Assembly: GCA_029204225.1 (NCBI GenBank)
Contig: CM055095.1
Span: 45,805,446-45,869,445, forward strand
Direction: 5' to 3'
From: Diphasiastrum complanatum
Taxonomy: Eukaryota > Streptophyta > Lycopodiopsida > Lycopodiales > Lycopodiaceae
DNA: 64,000 nt
Shown here: positions 41,115-54,299 of the stretch, piece after piece
Layout: the number at the start of each line of letters is the position of its first letter
Position numbering within the stretch: position 1 is the first letter of the stretch
Notes under the pieces: model-generated
The model's database searches: none
Told to the model about the DNA's origin: nothing
Seen by the model: the letters and a program-made list of their open reading frames with translations, nothing else
Program-made: the position numbers and the translations under genes

Positions 41115-44100
41115 TTGAGACTTCGCTTCTGGAATTGTAATGGTTTTTTATCTTCGTCATCAGCCGGAGACTTTGCTGATTTTATTAGAAAATGCGACAT
41201 TTTGTTGTTGGCTGAAACTCATGAGTCCTTATATCATCCTCTTCCAAATATACAGGAGTACTCTTGGCATTCTGCTTTTCGTCCATTTGTTAGGGGAAAA
41301 ACTTGTCGAGGATCTGGAGGAGTAGCTTGTTTATACAGAGACACCACAGTTCAGATGGTTAAACAAGATCCATACGCTCGCTATATTTGGTTACACATTA
41401 TTGGCTCACTATTGGGATTACCTCAGGACATCTATATAGCTGTATGCTATTTTGCTCCACAGACCTCAGTGTTTGCTGAGTTTGGCGGGGACCCTTTTCA
41501 GGCTCTCTCAGATGATATTGCTATCTTTTCTCAGCAGGGTTCCATTTTACTAGCAGGTGATTTCAACGCCCGCACAAGCTCTAGACAAACCGAATTTCAT
41601 GCAGCTACGGATCTTCTCAGGCTTTACCCTTTGGATATGGGGCTAGACCGGGTATCACAGGATGCAGACACTCCAGCTACATCTTTCGGGGAGCAGTTGA
41701 TCACTCTAGCAGAGACACACGCTCTTGCCATTTTGAATGGCCTCACACAGTGGCCTTCCTCATCAGCATATACATGCTATCCTCATGGTGGAGGACATAG
41801 TGTGGTCGACTACTTCATTGGATCACCTGCTTTGATCTCTCACATTTCTGATTTCTCCATCACACCCCCTACCATTTCCGATCACTCACTCTTACACATC
41901 TCACTTGGTCACATAACCTCTTCTTTGCAAATTTCTTGCTCTCTTCCCACTCATAAACGTATTCCTTTCACCCAATCTGGATTCACTAATTACACCACAA
42001 TCTTATCCCAACTACTCGCTAACTTCCTGTTCATGGCACCAATTGACCAGCAAGCCACTTTTCTCTCTACATCCCTCTTAGCTGCTGCTTCCTCATCCTT
42101 CCCCACCAAAACGACATCATCTCACAGAAGTGTTCACAACAGATGGTATGATGCAGAATGCCGCTCTCTTCACAATCATGTGACATATGCCAGGTCACAC
42201 TCCCCTGCCACACTCAAACAATGCCAGAAAGAATATCATAGAACCACCAGAACAAAGAAGATCAAGTACCTACAATCACTCTGCCAAAAAATGATCAACT
42301 CTTTAGATTCACCCTCCTCCTCTTTTTTCTGGAAACATTTCACCAGACACTCTTCAACATTGGCCCCCATAGCCATCGAATCCTGGATCGAGTATGCCAC
42401 GGAGTTATATACCACGGACTCTCCTCCTACCTCACTCTCACCGAGACCTGACCACTGCTCACTTTTCACCCCTGACATGGTTGAAAACGCCATTAAACAT
42501 GCCAAACTAAATAAAGCCACTGACTATGACTCCTTAAGTGTAGACTTCCTAAAGCCCGTAGCACATCTCATCTCCCCTTACATTGCTCATGTTTTTAACA
42601 CAGCTGTTACTTCTGGTTTTCCTACGGCTTGGTGTACTAATATCCTTCACCCCATCCTCAAGGCAGGTGATCCCATGAATGTAGGAAACTACCGCACCAT
42701 TATGATTGGCCACACTCTAGCTAAGATATATGGCTCTATACTACAGACAGTCACTGGATCTTTTGCTGAAACTGAGGGTTTACACGCTATGGGTCAAGCT
42801 GGTTTCAGACCGGGATATTCTACTTCAGACCAGATCTTCATTTTGAGATGCATTATTGAGGAGGCTCGACATCGGAAACAGAGAATTTACTGTTGCTTTG
42901 TGGATTTTCGCAAAGCTTTTGACTCTGTTCCACGACATCTTCTTTTCCAGAGACTGTCTTCACTTGGCTTTTCAGAGGATACTATTGCTGCGATCATTAC
43001 TTTATATGAGCGAGTCTTGGCACGTTTCAGAGATGGTAGTGGCTGGTCCTCACAGATACATTCTACCATTGGGGTGAAGCAGGGTTGCCCCTTATCACCC
43101 ACTCTTTTTGCACTATATATAGATGACCTCGAGCGGATTATTCGCGAGGAAGGTGGAGAGGGCTGTCCCCTAGCAGACATTATTATCCCCATTCTCTTGT
43201 ACGCTGATGATGTGGTTCTCCTCTCATCCTCTGCAGCTGGTTTACAGAGTCACCTTTCTGCTTTACATCACTTTTGCCAGCGTTGGGGATTGACGGTTAA
43301 CCTTAAGAAGACTAAGATTATGGTGTTTAACACCAACAGACAGCATATGAGAGATGTGATTTTCTATTATGACGGGCTACCGATTGAGATCGTGACCTCC
43401 TACACCTATTTGGGAGTTCTTTTCTCTGGTCCGCTACTCACTTTTCGACCAGCAGCCACCGCCAGGCTCCGCAAGGGGCATACCGCTCTTGTGCATATGG
43501 AGAGATTTTGCTCTACTTATTATGTGCAGGATCCTGCTACCAGATGCCTACTATTTTCTGCTACTGTCTCCCCAGTTGTGCTATATTCGGCTGAGACTTG
43601 GTGCCCTGATTTATCACGCGATACATGGAGAGATCTTACTCGTATCCAGATTCTCATGCTCAGTAGGATAATTCGGGCTAAGCCCTCAATACCACATGAT
43701 ATCATACTAACCGAGTTTGCTTCTCCTCCATTAGTTGTTGGTGCTATGTTTCAGATCATCACCTTTCTTCACAGGGTATCAGATCTAGATACCTCCAGAT
43801 ACATTGTTGCTGCTCTCACTTCATCTTGTACCCTTGCAGATCAGGGAGCCAAGCACTCTTGGTATCGCAGTGTCTCAGCCCTTCTTCAGACTTGGGGTTT
43901 ATCCGCACTTGATCTTCCGAATGGAACCCATGCTTATATCAGACAGCAGATTTACCGGAGCTACATACGCACTATATGGTCACATCCTGATCCAGATAGG
44001 GTCAAGCTACATTATTATGGCACACATCTTTTACGGCTGGACGTTTCGGGCTTGCCTATTCTTCCAGTTTATCTTACACAGACGCTATCTTTTGGTCTGA

Positions 44101-44618
44101 GATATCGTATAGGACAGCTTCGAGTCTCTTCTCATCAGCTTGCTATCGAGACAGGTAGATACACAGACACTCCCAGATTGCAGCGGATATGTCAGCTTTG
44201 TTCTCTTCAGGAGGTGGAAGATGAGTTTCATTTCATCTTTCGCTGCCCAGTATACTATGAGATTAGAGGACGATACCATTGTTTATACCGAGATATTCCC
44301 CTCACGTTGAGCTCCTTCCTCGAGTATCCAGATGCTAGATGTGTGGGTCTTCTTTTGAGAGAGATGTATATTTTATGAGCTTCACTTCTACCTACGCTCT
44401 CAGATATGGATTCCAGTCAGGCTCACATTACTCAGTTCTTCCAGAAGCGAGACAGAGTGGATATTTCGGTTGCGGATTTTGACGTCCCCGTCCGAAGATC
44501 GAAGACACAGAGAGTTTCGGCTCGATCCAGTGCTACTAGATCTTCATACGCCTCCCACCAGCCTACATCACGACCCACTACTACCATCACTCATTACTTT
44601 CAGCTTGCTCGTAGCTAG
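41067..44618 (+). pseudogene. LINE ORF2 (P7), premature stop near the end
   Basis: Endonuclease (WNCNG, AETHES, GDFNAR), RT (FVDFRKAFDS, YADD) and CCHC finger are all intact. TGA at 44376-44378 replaces Arg (CGA in P6) just after MYIL, removing the QAHITQFF and THYF tail motifs. Translation would stop there, about 80 residues short. The remainder stays open to TAG at 44616-44618. Confidence 0.93.
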
Positions 44619-45224
<606 letters not shown>

Positions 45225-46160
45225 CTACAAGTCTGTGCTAAAAAAATCATCCCTCTGCGTGCCAGATGCATCCTCGGGGGTGTCAAATACAAAGTCTAGC
45301 TGGGAGTTTGGAGGCATCTGGGACTCCTCTAAGTCTGGGTCAACGCCTGCCAAGAGACGACTAGAAAAATCATCAGTGCGTCCCCTCTTGGCTGGCCTAC
45401 CTCTGACTCTGCCGCCTGGAACCCTCTATGGTACACTCCTGCCTAGGGGTCTCCCTCTGACACGGGGGGGTCTCTGGGAGGAACTGCCTGCCTGTGATGC
45501 TCCGAGTCGTCTCTGCGCTATCTGTCTCTGGGCAGCAGCCTCTCTCTCCCTCGCAAACTCTGACCAGCCATCATCTGAAAGGGGGCGTGAAGCGGGAGTA
45601 CTGGGTGGGGCACGTGAACCATCCCCTGCAAGGTCGACCGTCTCGTCTGAATCATATGTGGGCTCATCATCAGAGGAGGGCAATGGAACGTCAACAGGAA
45701 GGGGGGTGGTCTTATCGGCATCGGCATCATCCTCGGGATCACCCCGCAGAGCACGCCGAGCGTCATCGTCTACATCAACCTCTGGCTCTGCCTCATGATC
45801 GGCCGCTGCAACCAGGCACTCGTCGGGATTGACCTGCAGAAGTCAATCATTCGTAAGAATAGCCGAAGCAACCGTGAGGGCATTAAACTGAATGTCTTTA
45901 ACCAATACGAAAGCAAAACGATAGAGCAACGAAATATACCTGCAGCAGTAGGGCGCGTGCGCCTCCTGCCCTCATGCTCTCCGCGATGCGTCGAACCACC
46001 CTGGTGTCGGTGTTGCAGTACACCAAGTCATTGCATCGCTCAGTCGTCAGACGGTTCCACCTGTTCGTGTGAACAAGGCTGAATGCTGACCAGTTCCGCT
46101 CGCACACGCAAACCGAACAGTCCTGCATTAATTGGCAACAACTCGAGTGAGTGTGTGGAT
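45225..46160 (-). pseudogene. hAT transposase 3' exons, inverted copy
   Basis: Minus strand. Exon 46122-45940 encodes the hAT dimerisation block (VCERNWSAFSLVHTNRWNRL), preceded by acceptor AATGCAG and ended by donor CAG/GTATAT. A last exon, 45833-45225, starts VNPDECLVAAAD and encodes an acidic tail (DDEPTYDSDETVDLAG), PLSDDGWSEFA and two AT-hook-like cores (VRGRP), with one in-frame TAG between them, ending FFSTDL. It parallels 48850-50075 on the plus strand but lacks the solo LTR found there. Similarity ends near 46160. No 5' exons of this copy are present. Confidence 0.85.
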
Positions 46161-46423
46161 ATTGTTGATTTGTGTGCATACAGATGTGTGTGTGTGTGTT
46201 GATCTATGTGTGAGAGAGAGAGGAAGAGACAGAGAGTGTGAGGGACGGAGAGAGAGAGGATTTGTGTGTGCACGCGTGTACGAGACATGGTGTGTGTGTG
46301 AGTTTAGAATTTAGGGTTTAGGGTGCTTGGGTTTGGGGTTTAGGGTTTAGGGTGGGAGGGAGAAATGGATTTGCGTGCTTCTGTGTGTGTGTGCGTGAGA
46401 GAGAGAGAGAGAGAGAGAGAGAT
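46161..46423. repeat. Low-complexity TG/GA repeats and TTTAGGG-like motifs
   Basis: (TG)n and (GA)n stretches with four or five TTTAGGG or variants at about 46310-46352. Sits between the inverted 3' exons and the start of the plus-strand hAT gene; possibly the hAT 5' region. Confidence 0.6.
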
Positions 46424-49395
46424 ATGGCTGCTCGTCCCATTTGGGATGAGGTGGACGTGATGCCCGACAAAAAGTGGCGTTGCCCTTTTTGTCGAAAGCA
46501 GTTCACAGGGAACGCCTCTCGGGTTCGAGCACATCTGGGGGGGTTGCGAGTCCGACCCACGGGGGGACGCTACGGGATCGGCGTTTGTATGGTCATCCCC
46601 GCTGCGGAGAGGGCTCGCATTATCGAGACATATTCTGAGCCAGCTGCTGAGCCCGACAAGCCGTCCACAGATGCCGCGGACTCTATTTCCACTGGTGCAC
46701 CCACTGCCACCGCCCCTGCCACTAGTACACCCAACGCCTCTGCCCCCACCGTCGCATCTGCACCCGCCACCGCCGCTGCATCTGCACCCACCACCGCCTC
46801 TGCCTCCACCTCCACCACAGCCACCCGTACCCCCTCCACCAGTACTCCCCATGGATCCACAGCCTCCACTGCTGCACCTACGCCACTGCCATCACCGTCA
46901 GATCTGCACGGCCCGTCCACATCCTCCGCTTCCGCACCACCTCCAGATCCGCATCGTCCATCCACATCCTCCCAGCCATCCACATCCCGAGGCACCAGAC
47001 AGATGTCCATGCCGGGATCTTTCAAAGAGAGGCAGCACAAAGAGGCCACCAGGACCATAGCACAGATGTTCTATAACCTGAACCTCCCCTTTATCATGGC
47101 ATCATCCCGCATCTTGCGAGAGGCTATCTCGAAAGTTGCAGTCTGCGGGTCCGGCTACAGACCACCCACAGCCGACGCACTACGCGGCCCTTTGCTCCAG
47201 GACCGGGTTGCATCACTCAGAGAGAGACTGACCGCACTGCATGAGGCTTGCGACAGATACGACTGTTCCATCATGGCTGATGGGTGGACTGATCGTCGCA
47301 GACGTCCACTCATCAACGTGATTGTTTCTAGTTGTTACGGTTCCATGTTCTTGCGCAGCATCGACGCCTCCGAGGCAGGGAGAGTGCATTCGGCCAAGTA
47401 CATTTACGGCATCATTCGCGCAGCGATAGAGGAGGTCGGGCCACAGTCCGTTGTCCAGGTATAATCTTCTTTCATTTGGTCATTTACTGCTTAATGTGGA
47501 TAGAATAGTTTTGCGTAGTTTTCGATTGATTGCAATGTGTTTCCAAGCTATGAACTGATCGTGTGAACGTATCACGAAAGGTTGTGACGGACAATGCGTC
47601 CAACTGCCGCGGTACGGGGGAGCTTCTTATGGCAGACTACCCCTCCATTGTCTGGACTCCATGTGCCGCACACTCACTGGACCTCCTCCTGCATTCCATC
47701 GGGCGCCTGCCTTGGGTCAGTGAGATTCTCACAAGGGCACTTGCGGTTGTGGACTTCGTCACACGCAAGCGTCGCATGACAGCCCTTTTCCGCACATTCA
47801 GCAGGTAAGCTGCTACTTATTTTTTGGCTCGTTCAAGATGCTTCTTTATTTTTTGCTCGTTTCATGTGCGCCTCTCATTCCGTTTGTCAATGCAGGCTCA
47901 ACTTGAAGAAGCCCGCTCACACCCGCTTCGCCTACCAGTTCATCATGCTTGAGCGGCTACACAAGCTCAAGGGTGAATTGCGGCGAATGGCCACTTCTGC
48001 AGAGTTCACCGCCATGGACCATGGACCTGTCCACGACCCCAGAGGGCTTGGCCTTCCACGACATCTTATTCATGGAGCCTTTCTGGGTGGATATGCAGCA
48101 GCTGATGGACGTCATGCGCCCCATCTACTCTGTTCTGAGGCTCGTTGATCGCAAGGGGTGCACGATGGGCCTCATTTACGAGTTCATGGACCGCATAGGC
48201 GAGTCTCTCCAGCGTTCTGAGCTGGACCCTGCCAGGTATAACTTTTTTCCGTCTCACCATCCTTACTTCCATTTCGCAATCTGTTTCGTCTTGCTGCCGC
48301 AACACGATGGTATGTAACTGTTGCCTCCACGTGGTTTGGTCCACAGGTTGGAGCCTATCAGGCACTTGTGGCAGCGACGCTGGGATAAGTTTCACCGGCC
48401 CATTCACAGTGTGGCCCACATACTGCATCCGTTGTTTCAGAGCGAGAGGCAATAAGACGATGCAGAGCTGCGTGCGGACTGGTTCGCATACATCTGCCTC
48501 CTCAGTAGCGACACTGGTATCCGCAGCAGGCTCGAGGTGCAGAGGCTCAGTTACAGGTAAACTCTTGATCTATCGTACGCTATCGTTCGTTCAATTTCCC
48601 TGCTCGGGCTCAAGTGTACTCAAGCATATCGTTGCTCAACTGCACGCACTCTCTGGGGCTGTTCGGCGAGGACCTTGCACGTGTTCGAGAGAACAGGCCC
48701 TTGCCTGTATCATGGTGGGAGAGCTACAGCGCTGGCCAGCCAGACCTGAGGACGCTCACGCTCCGAGTCCTTTCACAGGTATGTTGTCTAATCTCATTCA
48801 TCCAACCAGTTTTCGCATTTTCTCTACAAGGTCGGTACTCACTCAAGTTGTTGCCAATTAATGCAGGACTGTTTTACTTGCGTGTGCGAGCGGAACTGGT
48901 CAGCGTTCAGCCTTGTTCACACGAACAGGTGGAACCGTCTGATGACGGAGCGATGCAATGACCTGGTGTACTGCAACACCAACACCAGGGTGGTTCGACG
49001 CATCACGAAGAGCATGAGGGCAAGAGGCGCACGCGCCCTACTACTGCAGGTATATTTCGTTGCTCTGTCGTTTTGCTTTCGTATTGGTTAAAGACATTCA
49101 GTTTAATGCCCTCACGGTTGCTTCGGCTATTCTCACGAATGAGCCAGAGCCAGAGGTTGATCCAAATGATGCCGCTCGGCGTGCTCTACGGGGTGATCCC
49201 GAGGATGATGCTGATGCCGATGAGACCACCCCCCCTCCCTGCTGACGTTCCATTGCCCTCCTCTGATGATGAGCCCACATATGATTCAGACGAGACGGTC
49301 GACCTTGCAGGGGATGGTCCACGTGCCCCACCCAGTACTCCCGCATCACGCCCCCTTTCCGATGATGCCTGGTCAGAGTTTGCGAGGGAGACAGA
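46424..49395 (+). pseudogene. hAT transposase (BED finger, DUF659, dimerisation), multi-exon, damaged
   Basis: Exon 1 from ATG 46424: BED-like finger (WRCPFCRKQF...HLGGLR), a Pro/Ser/Thr/Ala linker, then DUF659 (FYNLNLPFIMASS, MADGWTDRRRRPLINV). Inferred introns: 47459-47580, 47805-47895, 48235-48346, 48557 to about 48611, 48779-48866, and one from about 49050, all with GT...AG where seen. Later exons hold VVTDNASNCRG, TPCAAHSLDLLL, RFAYQFIMLERL, WWESYSAGQPDLRTLTLRVLSQ and VCERNWSAFSL. Lesions: a frameshift near 48.01 kb and TAA near 48.45 kb. Confidence 0.88.
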
Positions 49396-49401
49396 GGCTG
49401 C

Positions 49402-49780
49402 TGTTAGAAGTAATAAATGATAATGATAGTTTCTCATAGGTTACTTTGACCCAAAAGGTCGAGACTTGTGTAACCATGGGTTAGGTTTATTATTTAGACT
49501 ATGTTAAGGGACCCTATCTTGACTTTTGGGGGTGCCCTATAATTAGTAGTGGGTCTTGGAAGGTTCTAGAACTTAGAGTTTGGAAGAGTCTAGGCCCTTG
49601 GAAGGCCTATTTACATGTACTCTTTGTTCATTTGTAATTCATTCCCTTTCAAGCATTGCTACTACTTTCTCTCTCCTTGAGGGCACCTAACCCTCTCCCT
49701 CTTCTTCTTCTTCCTCTTTTTCTTCTTCTTGTATATGGAGATTGAATATTAGAAGGATCTTGGCACTTTGATTTCCTACA
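49402..49780 (+). mobile_element. Solo LTR with 5-bp target duplication GCTGC
   Basis: 379 bp, TGTTAGAAG...TTTCCTACA, flanked by GCTGC at 49397-49401 and 49781-49785. The inverted hAT copy has the uninterrupted site (GAGGCTGCTGCCC on its sense strand, near 45535-45550), an in-window empty site. It ends in a CTT-rich stretch before the terminus. No coding remains. Confidence 0.9.
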
Positions 49781-50210
49781 GCTGCTGCCCAGAGACAGAT
49801 AGCGCAGAGACAACTCAGAGCATCACAGGCAGGCAGTTCTTCCCAGAGACCCCCCCGTGGCAGAGCGAGACCCCCAAGGCAGGAGTGTACCATAGAGGGT
49901 TCCTTCCGGCAGACCCAGAGGCAGGCCAGCCAAGAGGGGACGCACTAATGATTTTTCTAGTCGTCTCTTGGCAGGCATTGGCCCAGACTTAGAGGAGTCC
50001 CAGATGCCTCCAAACTCCCAGCCAGACTTTGTATTTGACACCCCTGCAGATGCATATGGCACGCAGAGGGATGATGGCACAGACCTCTGGCACCCCCTTT
50101 CAAATGATGGCTGGTCAGAGGTCCACACTTGGACTGGTGTACGAGCTCATGGACCGGATTGGACAGTTCCTGCAGCTGCCCATCTTGCAGCAGAGAGGTA
50201 AGCAGTATAT
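49781..50210 (+). pseudogene. hAT 3' exon continuation and rearranged hAT scrap
   Basis: Continues the exon interrupted by the LTR (AAQRQIAQRQL-type segment, then LEESQMPPNSQPDFVFDTP). After about 50075 it switches to a second PFQMMAGQ/DGWSE-like piece and a segment resembling the upstream exon end (GLVYELMDRIGQFLQ), ending at a GTAAGC donor near 50200. This junction of non-adjacent hAT parts indicates rearrangement. Confidence 0.7.
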
Positions 50211-50239
50211 TTTCCATTTGTAGTGCTTTCACATGGGTT

Positions 50240-50420
50240 TCAGCAAAACTTCACAAGAAGCTAGATTCTACTAGTTCTAAGTCTATCTTTGTTGGATACT
50301 CTTCCAATCATAAGGCTTATAGGATTTACAATCTAGTGACTAAGAAGATTACAATAAGTAGAGATGTTATCTTTCTCGAAGATCAATTTGTCGATCTCAA
50401 GGAAAGGAGAAAGTTATAGA
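50240..50420 (+). pseudogene. Copia integrase C-terminal fragment
   Basis: KLHKKLDSTSSKSIFVGYSS, HKAYRIYNL and ISRDVIFLED, the segment after the copia integrase core. Truncated on both sides and unrelated in detail to the element at 29-34 kb. Confidence 0.85.
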
Positions 50421-50980
50421 TGTCGAATCCATACCTGATATCGCATCGTTCAAATCTCAACTTTACTTTGATCAATGATTCATAAGCAGACGACTCGACA
50501 CAGTCACAGTAGCAAAAGCTGGATACGCCAGTTTCTCTAGACAAATGTATTGACAATGCCATGGCCACTTGTTAGATGATGTTGGTAGCTAGATGATGTT
50601 GGTGTGCGCTCTCACTCCTACAACCATTAAGATATTGCCAGTTGTCCATAGCTCAAGAGCTACATCCGATCAACTTAGGTTTGGTTGGGTTGGTTTGTTC
50701 CACCATCTATTCCTTATTGTCCTCGTGTGTTCAATCTCCTAGTTAAGGTTCATGGTTGGTCTTTACAACTACCAAGAAGATTTTATGGATCAAGTGGTTG
50801 CTTATGGAGCTACATATACTCAGATCTAATTATGTGATCGTAATAAGTGTGACAACCTCTGATCTCAAAGTCTTGCTATTACCAGTTTTTCATGCTAGAT
50901 GCAAGCATATTGAGAGCACTTCCATTTTTGTGACTCTGAGATTTTGCCAAATACTAGCATAGAACGTGCTGGAACTCATG
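50421..50980 (+). pseudogene. Probable decayed copia RNase H region
   Basis: Only faint traces: a HARCKHIES stretch near 50895 (compare HARTKHIEV in copia RNase H) and a CDN-like CDRNKCDNL near 50835. Everything else is unreadable. It may belong with the fragment at 50240. Confidence 0.45.
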
Positions 50981-53558
50981 CGATTCGCTAAAGGAAAAAC
51001 AAAACAAAAGAATGCATTTGAAAATGATGACTAAAAGACTCACTTTAAGACATGCTATGTCCCATATTTACTACTTTTCAAAAAGATGAATACGTAAACC
51101 ATAGATATCGATGCTATGGCTTGGATAGTATTCGACATAACAAAGGAGATGTGCATTCTTCAACCTTATGGGCCCACCTATAAAGTCTTAGACAATCAAC
51201 TCCATCATGCATATTGCATAGCACGAACCAAATGCTACCATAACCCTAATCGCTTCGTTAGTGCCCAAGAATAGGCATAACTCAAGAGTTAACATGACAA
51301 TCTACAAAAAGATTTAGTGCACTTTATGTTCAACTTTTCTCCTAAATTAGATCCTTACCCCGAATTTTGCATCAGTGCCAAATCGAAATATTGCATTTTT
51401 ATTTTTCGGCGGCCTTCATTTACCACTACTGCCCACAATGTAATGGTAAAACTTGACACCAAAAGAAGACATAGAGCTGAACACCCGCTGATGTCATCTG
51501 CAAAATCAGAATCTTGCATGTTACTGTAACAGGATCTCAATGTCTAAACGAGCAGTATTGACTGAAAATAACCAAAAAAAGGGTGCGATAATACCGAACA
51601 TTAATTTTAGCTCCAGTGTCCAATAACCATAATTAGAACTATATGGACTAGTTTGATGCTCGAAAACTTCAAAAGGCCTAAAATTCCCAATACTACAAAA
51701 TCATACAAGTTATACTCCTCGCTATTTGTTGCAAAGAATTCGCATAACCCGTCAATATGCTCAGGCATACAATCAAAGATGATCCTTCCCCTGTCATACA
51801 ACCAAGCATCAATAGGCACCTTGTGACGATTATAGTGATTTACCCAATTGGGATTTACTCACATCATCAATTTATTCATGCAATAAACCTTAACTATACA
51901 GCTTCATTACACTATATAGAAACAAGATGTCTGAGTCAGAGCTAGAGCATTGATTGTGGCTCTGTTATTGTATATTTAACAGTTTGATATCATGTTCCAT
52001 GTTTGGCAGCCAGATGGCCGATCATTGTATTCAGACCATTTTATATATGCATCCGGTTTTCGACACATTTGATTTGTTGCACCTTATGTATATGTCGATG
52101 TCTAATTGTCAATTTTATCACAAATTGTATGTGCGTGGGTGAATCATATTTACAATTAGTTTCATTAGTCATACAGAAAACAATAGATCTTCTCTCCAAC
52201 ACTATATACCAGTTAAACATTTGAATACAAATTAGAACATTCAACATTGGGGCCAAATCAAAGAATCATTAATGTCGCAATCAAGGAATCATTCAAAATA
52301 TCGAAACCCTAACCCAAACAAGACACTGTGTAAAAACATGACAATATATAATGTCAGGAAGACACTTGAATCCAATGGTTTGCAACACCTAAAGATGGTC
52401 AGTCTTTGAAGCTAACAGAGATGACAAGTCTTACCAAATCCTGCAGTTGTGATTTTTTCAGAGATCCAATGCAAAGTCATGGCTCCAAAAGTAAGCAGAC
52501 TTGTTGTTATTGTCATATGCCGAAATCTGAGCAAGCAAACAACAAAACTTGCTCAAAAACTATACAATATATCTTCTGCTATGATAGCCAACATCCATCC
52601 TGTTAATAAACAGTGGCTGGGAATGTGATGATATTAGTACAAAAAAAGTATCATCAATAATTATGTGTCAGGGCCAAAAAGACACGGAAGAGACTCTAGG
52701 AACGAAAAGGATGATCCCTGAGTTTCTCCATTTTTGGAAAAAAGAACTATTAGTAAAAGATCAATTGTTTGCACATCTTACAGTCAAAAAAAGCACATAA
52801 TACCTCCATTGGATTATTCTACGGTAAGCCCGAAGCATCTTTGAAAGACAAGGATCTTACGTATTTCCTGCAGCACAAACTGCATAGGGGAGAGAGTAAT
52901 ATGCGATTGCGAGAGACTCTAGTATGGCAAATAGCAAAGTGAGTCGAAACCTGCAAGAGATGCACATACATTACAATGTTATTGCATAATATGAAGTCTC
53001 GGACCCAAATAAAAAGTCAACTATATGAGAAACAAACACTCAACGATTTTAGTTGCAAGAAACATTCTTAAGAAAGTTATATCACAGCTCTAACTCTAGG
53101 TGCACAACTCCCAAGAGTACTCAAAATACTCCCAGGATTGTTGATGATATCTTTTACGCTCTGAGTATTTGATATCACCTGTGTAAAGGATTATACATGG
53201 TGAGGATGAGTTTTGTGCAGCAATACAAATGAATGTATGAACTGCAAGTATGAGATGCAAAATTAGGGATGTTCAGAGGCAGTTGTTTGCACTCTGCACC
53301 TGGGAGAAAGAATATCGACCCATTGAATTAAATGTTGTCTTGTTTGTGAGTAATGACAAAGCCATGGTCGGTAGCATGAAGACCGATTTCTCTCACAAGT
53401 CCATGGTTGAAGGGACTTGCTGACAAGATTCAGTTAATTAAAACCCAAGTGAAGAAGCATGCACCATACATGCCATTCAGAAATAGAGCATTGATACCAA
53501 TTCTTGGGGCAGAATACATTCCTTAAAAGAGGTCGGAAGGCATTGTGATGGAAGAGGA
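50981..53558. other. No gene recognised
   Basis: About 2.6 kb of AT-rich sequence with only short open frames on both strands. No motifs, repeats or terminal structures that I can support. Confidence 0.5.
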
Positions 53559-53735
53559 GTTGCCCTTTGGAAAAAGACATCAGAAGAGGCATTCAGTGGC
53601 ATCAAGCCAAAGGTGGGAGCTTTGCTTTTGTTTGGTTGTACAGCGTAAGCCCATATCCTCAAGGATGATAGGAAGAAATTGCAAAGTCATATAAGTGTAC
53701 CTTTATGGGATACGATACAGTGAACAGGAGAAGGC
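53559..53735 (+). pseudogene. Copia integrase relic
   Basis: AFSGIKPKVGALLLFGCTA, a stop, then AHILKDDRKKLQS, frameshifted. Matches the copia segment at about 31.7-31.9 kb in layout (RVFGCTAYAHIPKD). Too short to define the element. Confidence 0.75.
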
Positions 53736-53759
53736 CTATTTTTAAGATCTCCTCTATGA

Positions 53760-54299
53760 TTGATAGTTTTCAACAAAGGCTTGGAATCATCTTCTTGATT
53801 ACCACCAAACCATAGTCAGTAAAGATAGTAGCTCCCCTGAGCAGCGACAAGAATAATGGAGTTCTCCTTCGCCTAGCTTTTCCAAATCCACCTCCTACTA
53901 GTGTCCCATACCACCAGCATGAGAGGGAAGAAGAGAGAGCTTTCCTCTCCAGACTAGCCAAGAGCATAATGAATCCTCTCCACACCCTCCTAGCCTTATT
54001 ATAGATAGGAGAGGAGGAGTCTTCCTCATGCATGTGCACCTGCATGTGCTAGAATGAGAGGGACTGCATGCATTTGGGTGCATGGGACCCTGGATCTTGC
54101 AAATGTTAAAATATCACCTTAGGCCCCTTAACCTTGACACCCTCAAGGTTATTAATTATTAATCATCTTGGGCCCAACTTGTGGCTTGTAATTCCAAGTC
54201 CAACTTCATGGGTAGTAGACCTAGTTAAGTCTAACTTATGTCAGGTTCCCTAGCCAATACGCCCTAGGTAATTAGCCATAGCACTTTAGGTTCCTAACA
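53760..54299 (-). repeat. Probable LTR of the chromodomain gypsy element
   Basis: On the minus strand, TGTTAGGAACC starts at 54299 directly after a purine tract (AAGGGGGAAAG). The other end was not located, so the extent is a guess. Confidence 0.45.

Noticed and set aside
46305-46352. TTTAGGG repeats as a telomere or interstitial telomere array (also 37405-37425)
   Set aside because: Only a few degenerate units within low-complexity DNA, too few to claim telomeric origin.
51317-52606. Several 60-75 codon open frames in the 51-53 kb region
   Set aside because: No motifs, no conserved start context, and lengths expected by chance in AT-rich DNA.
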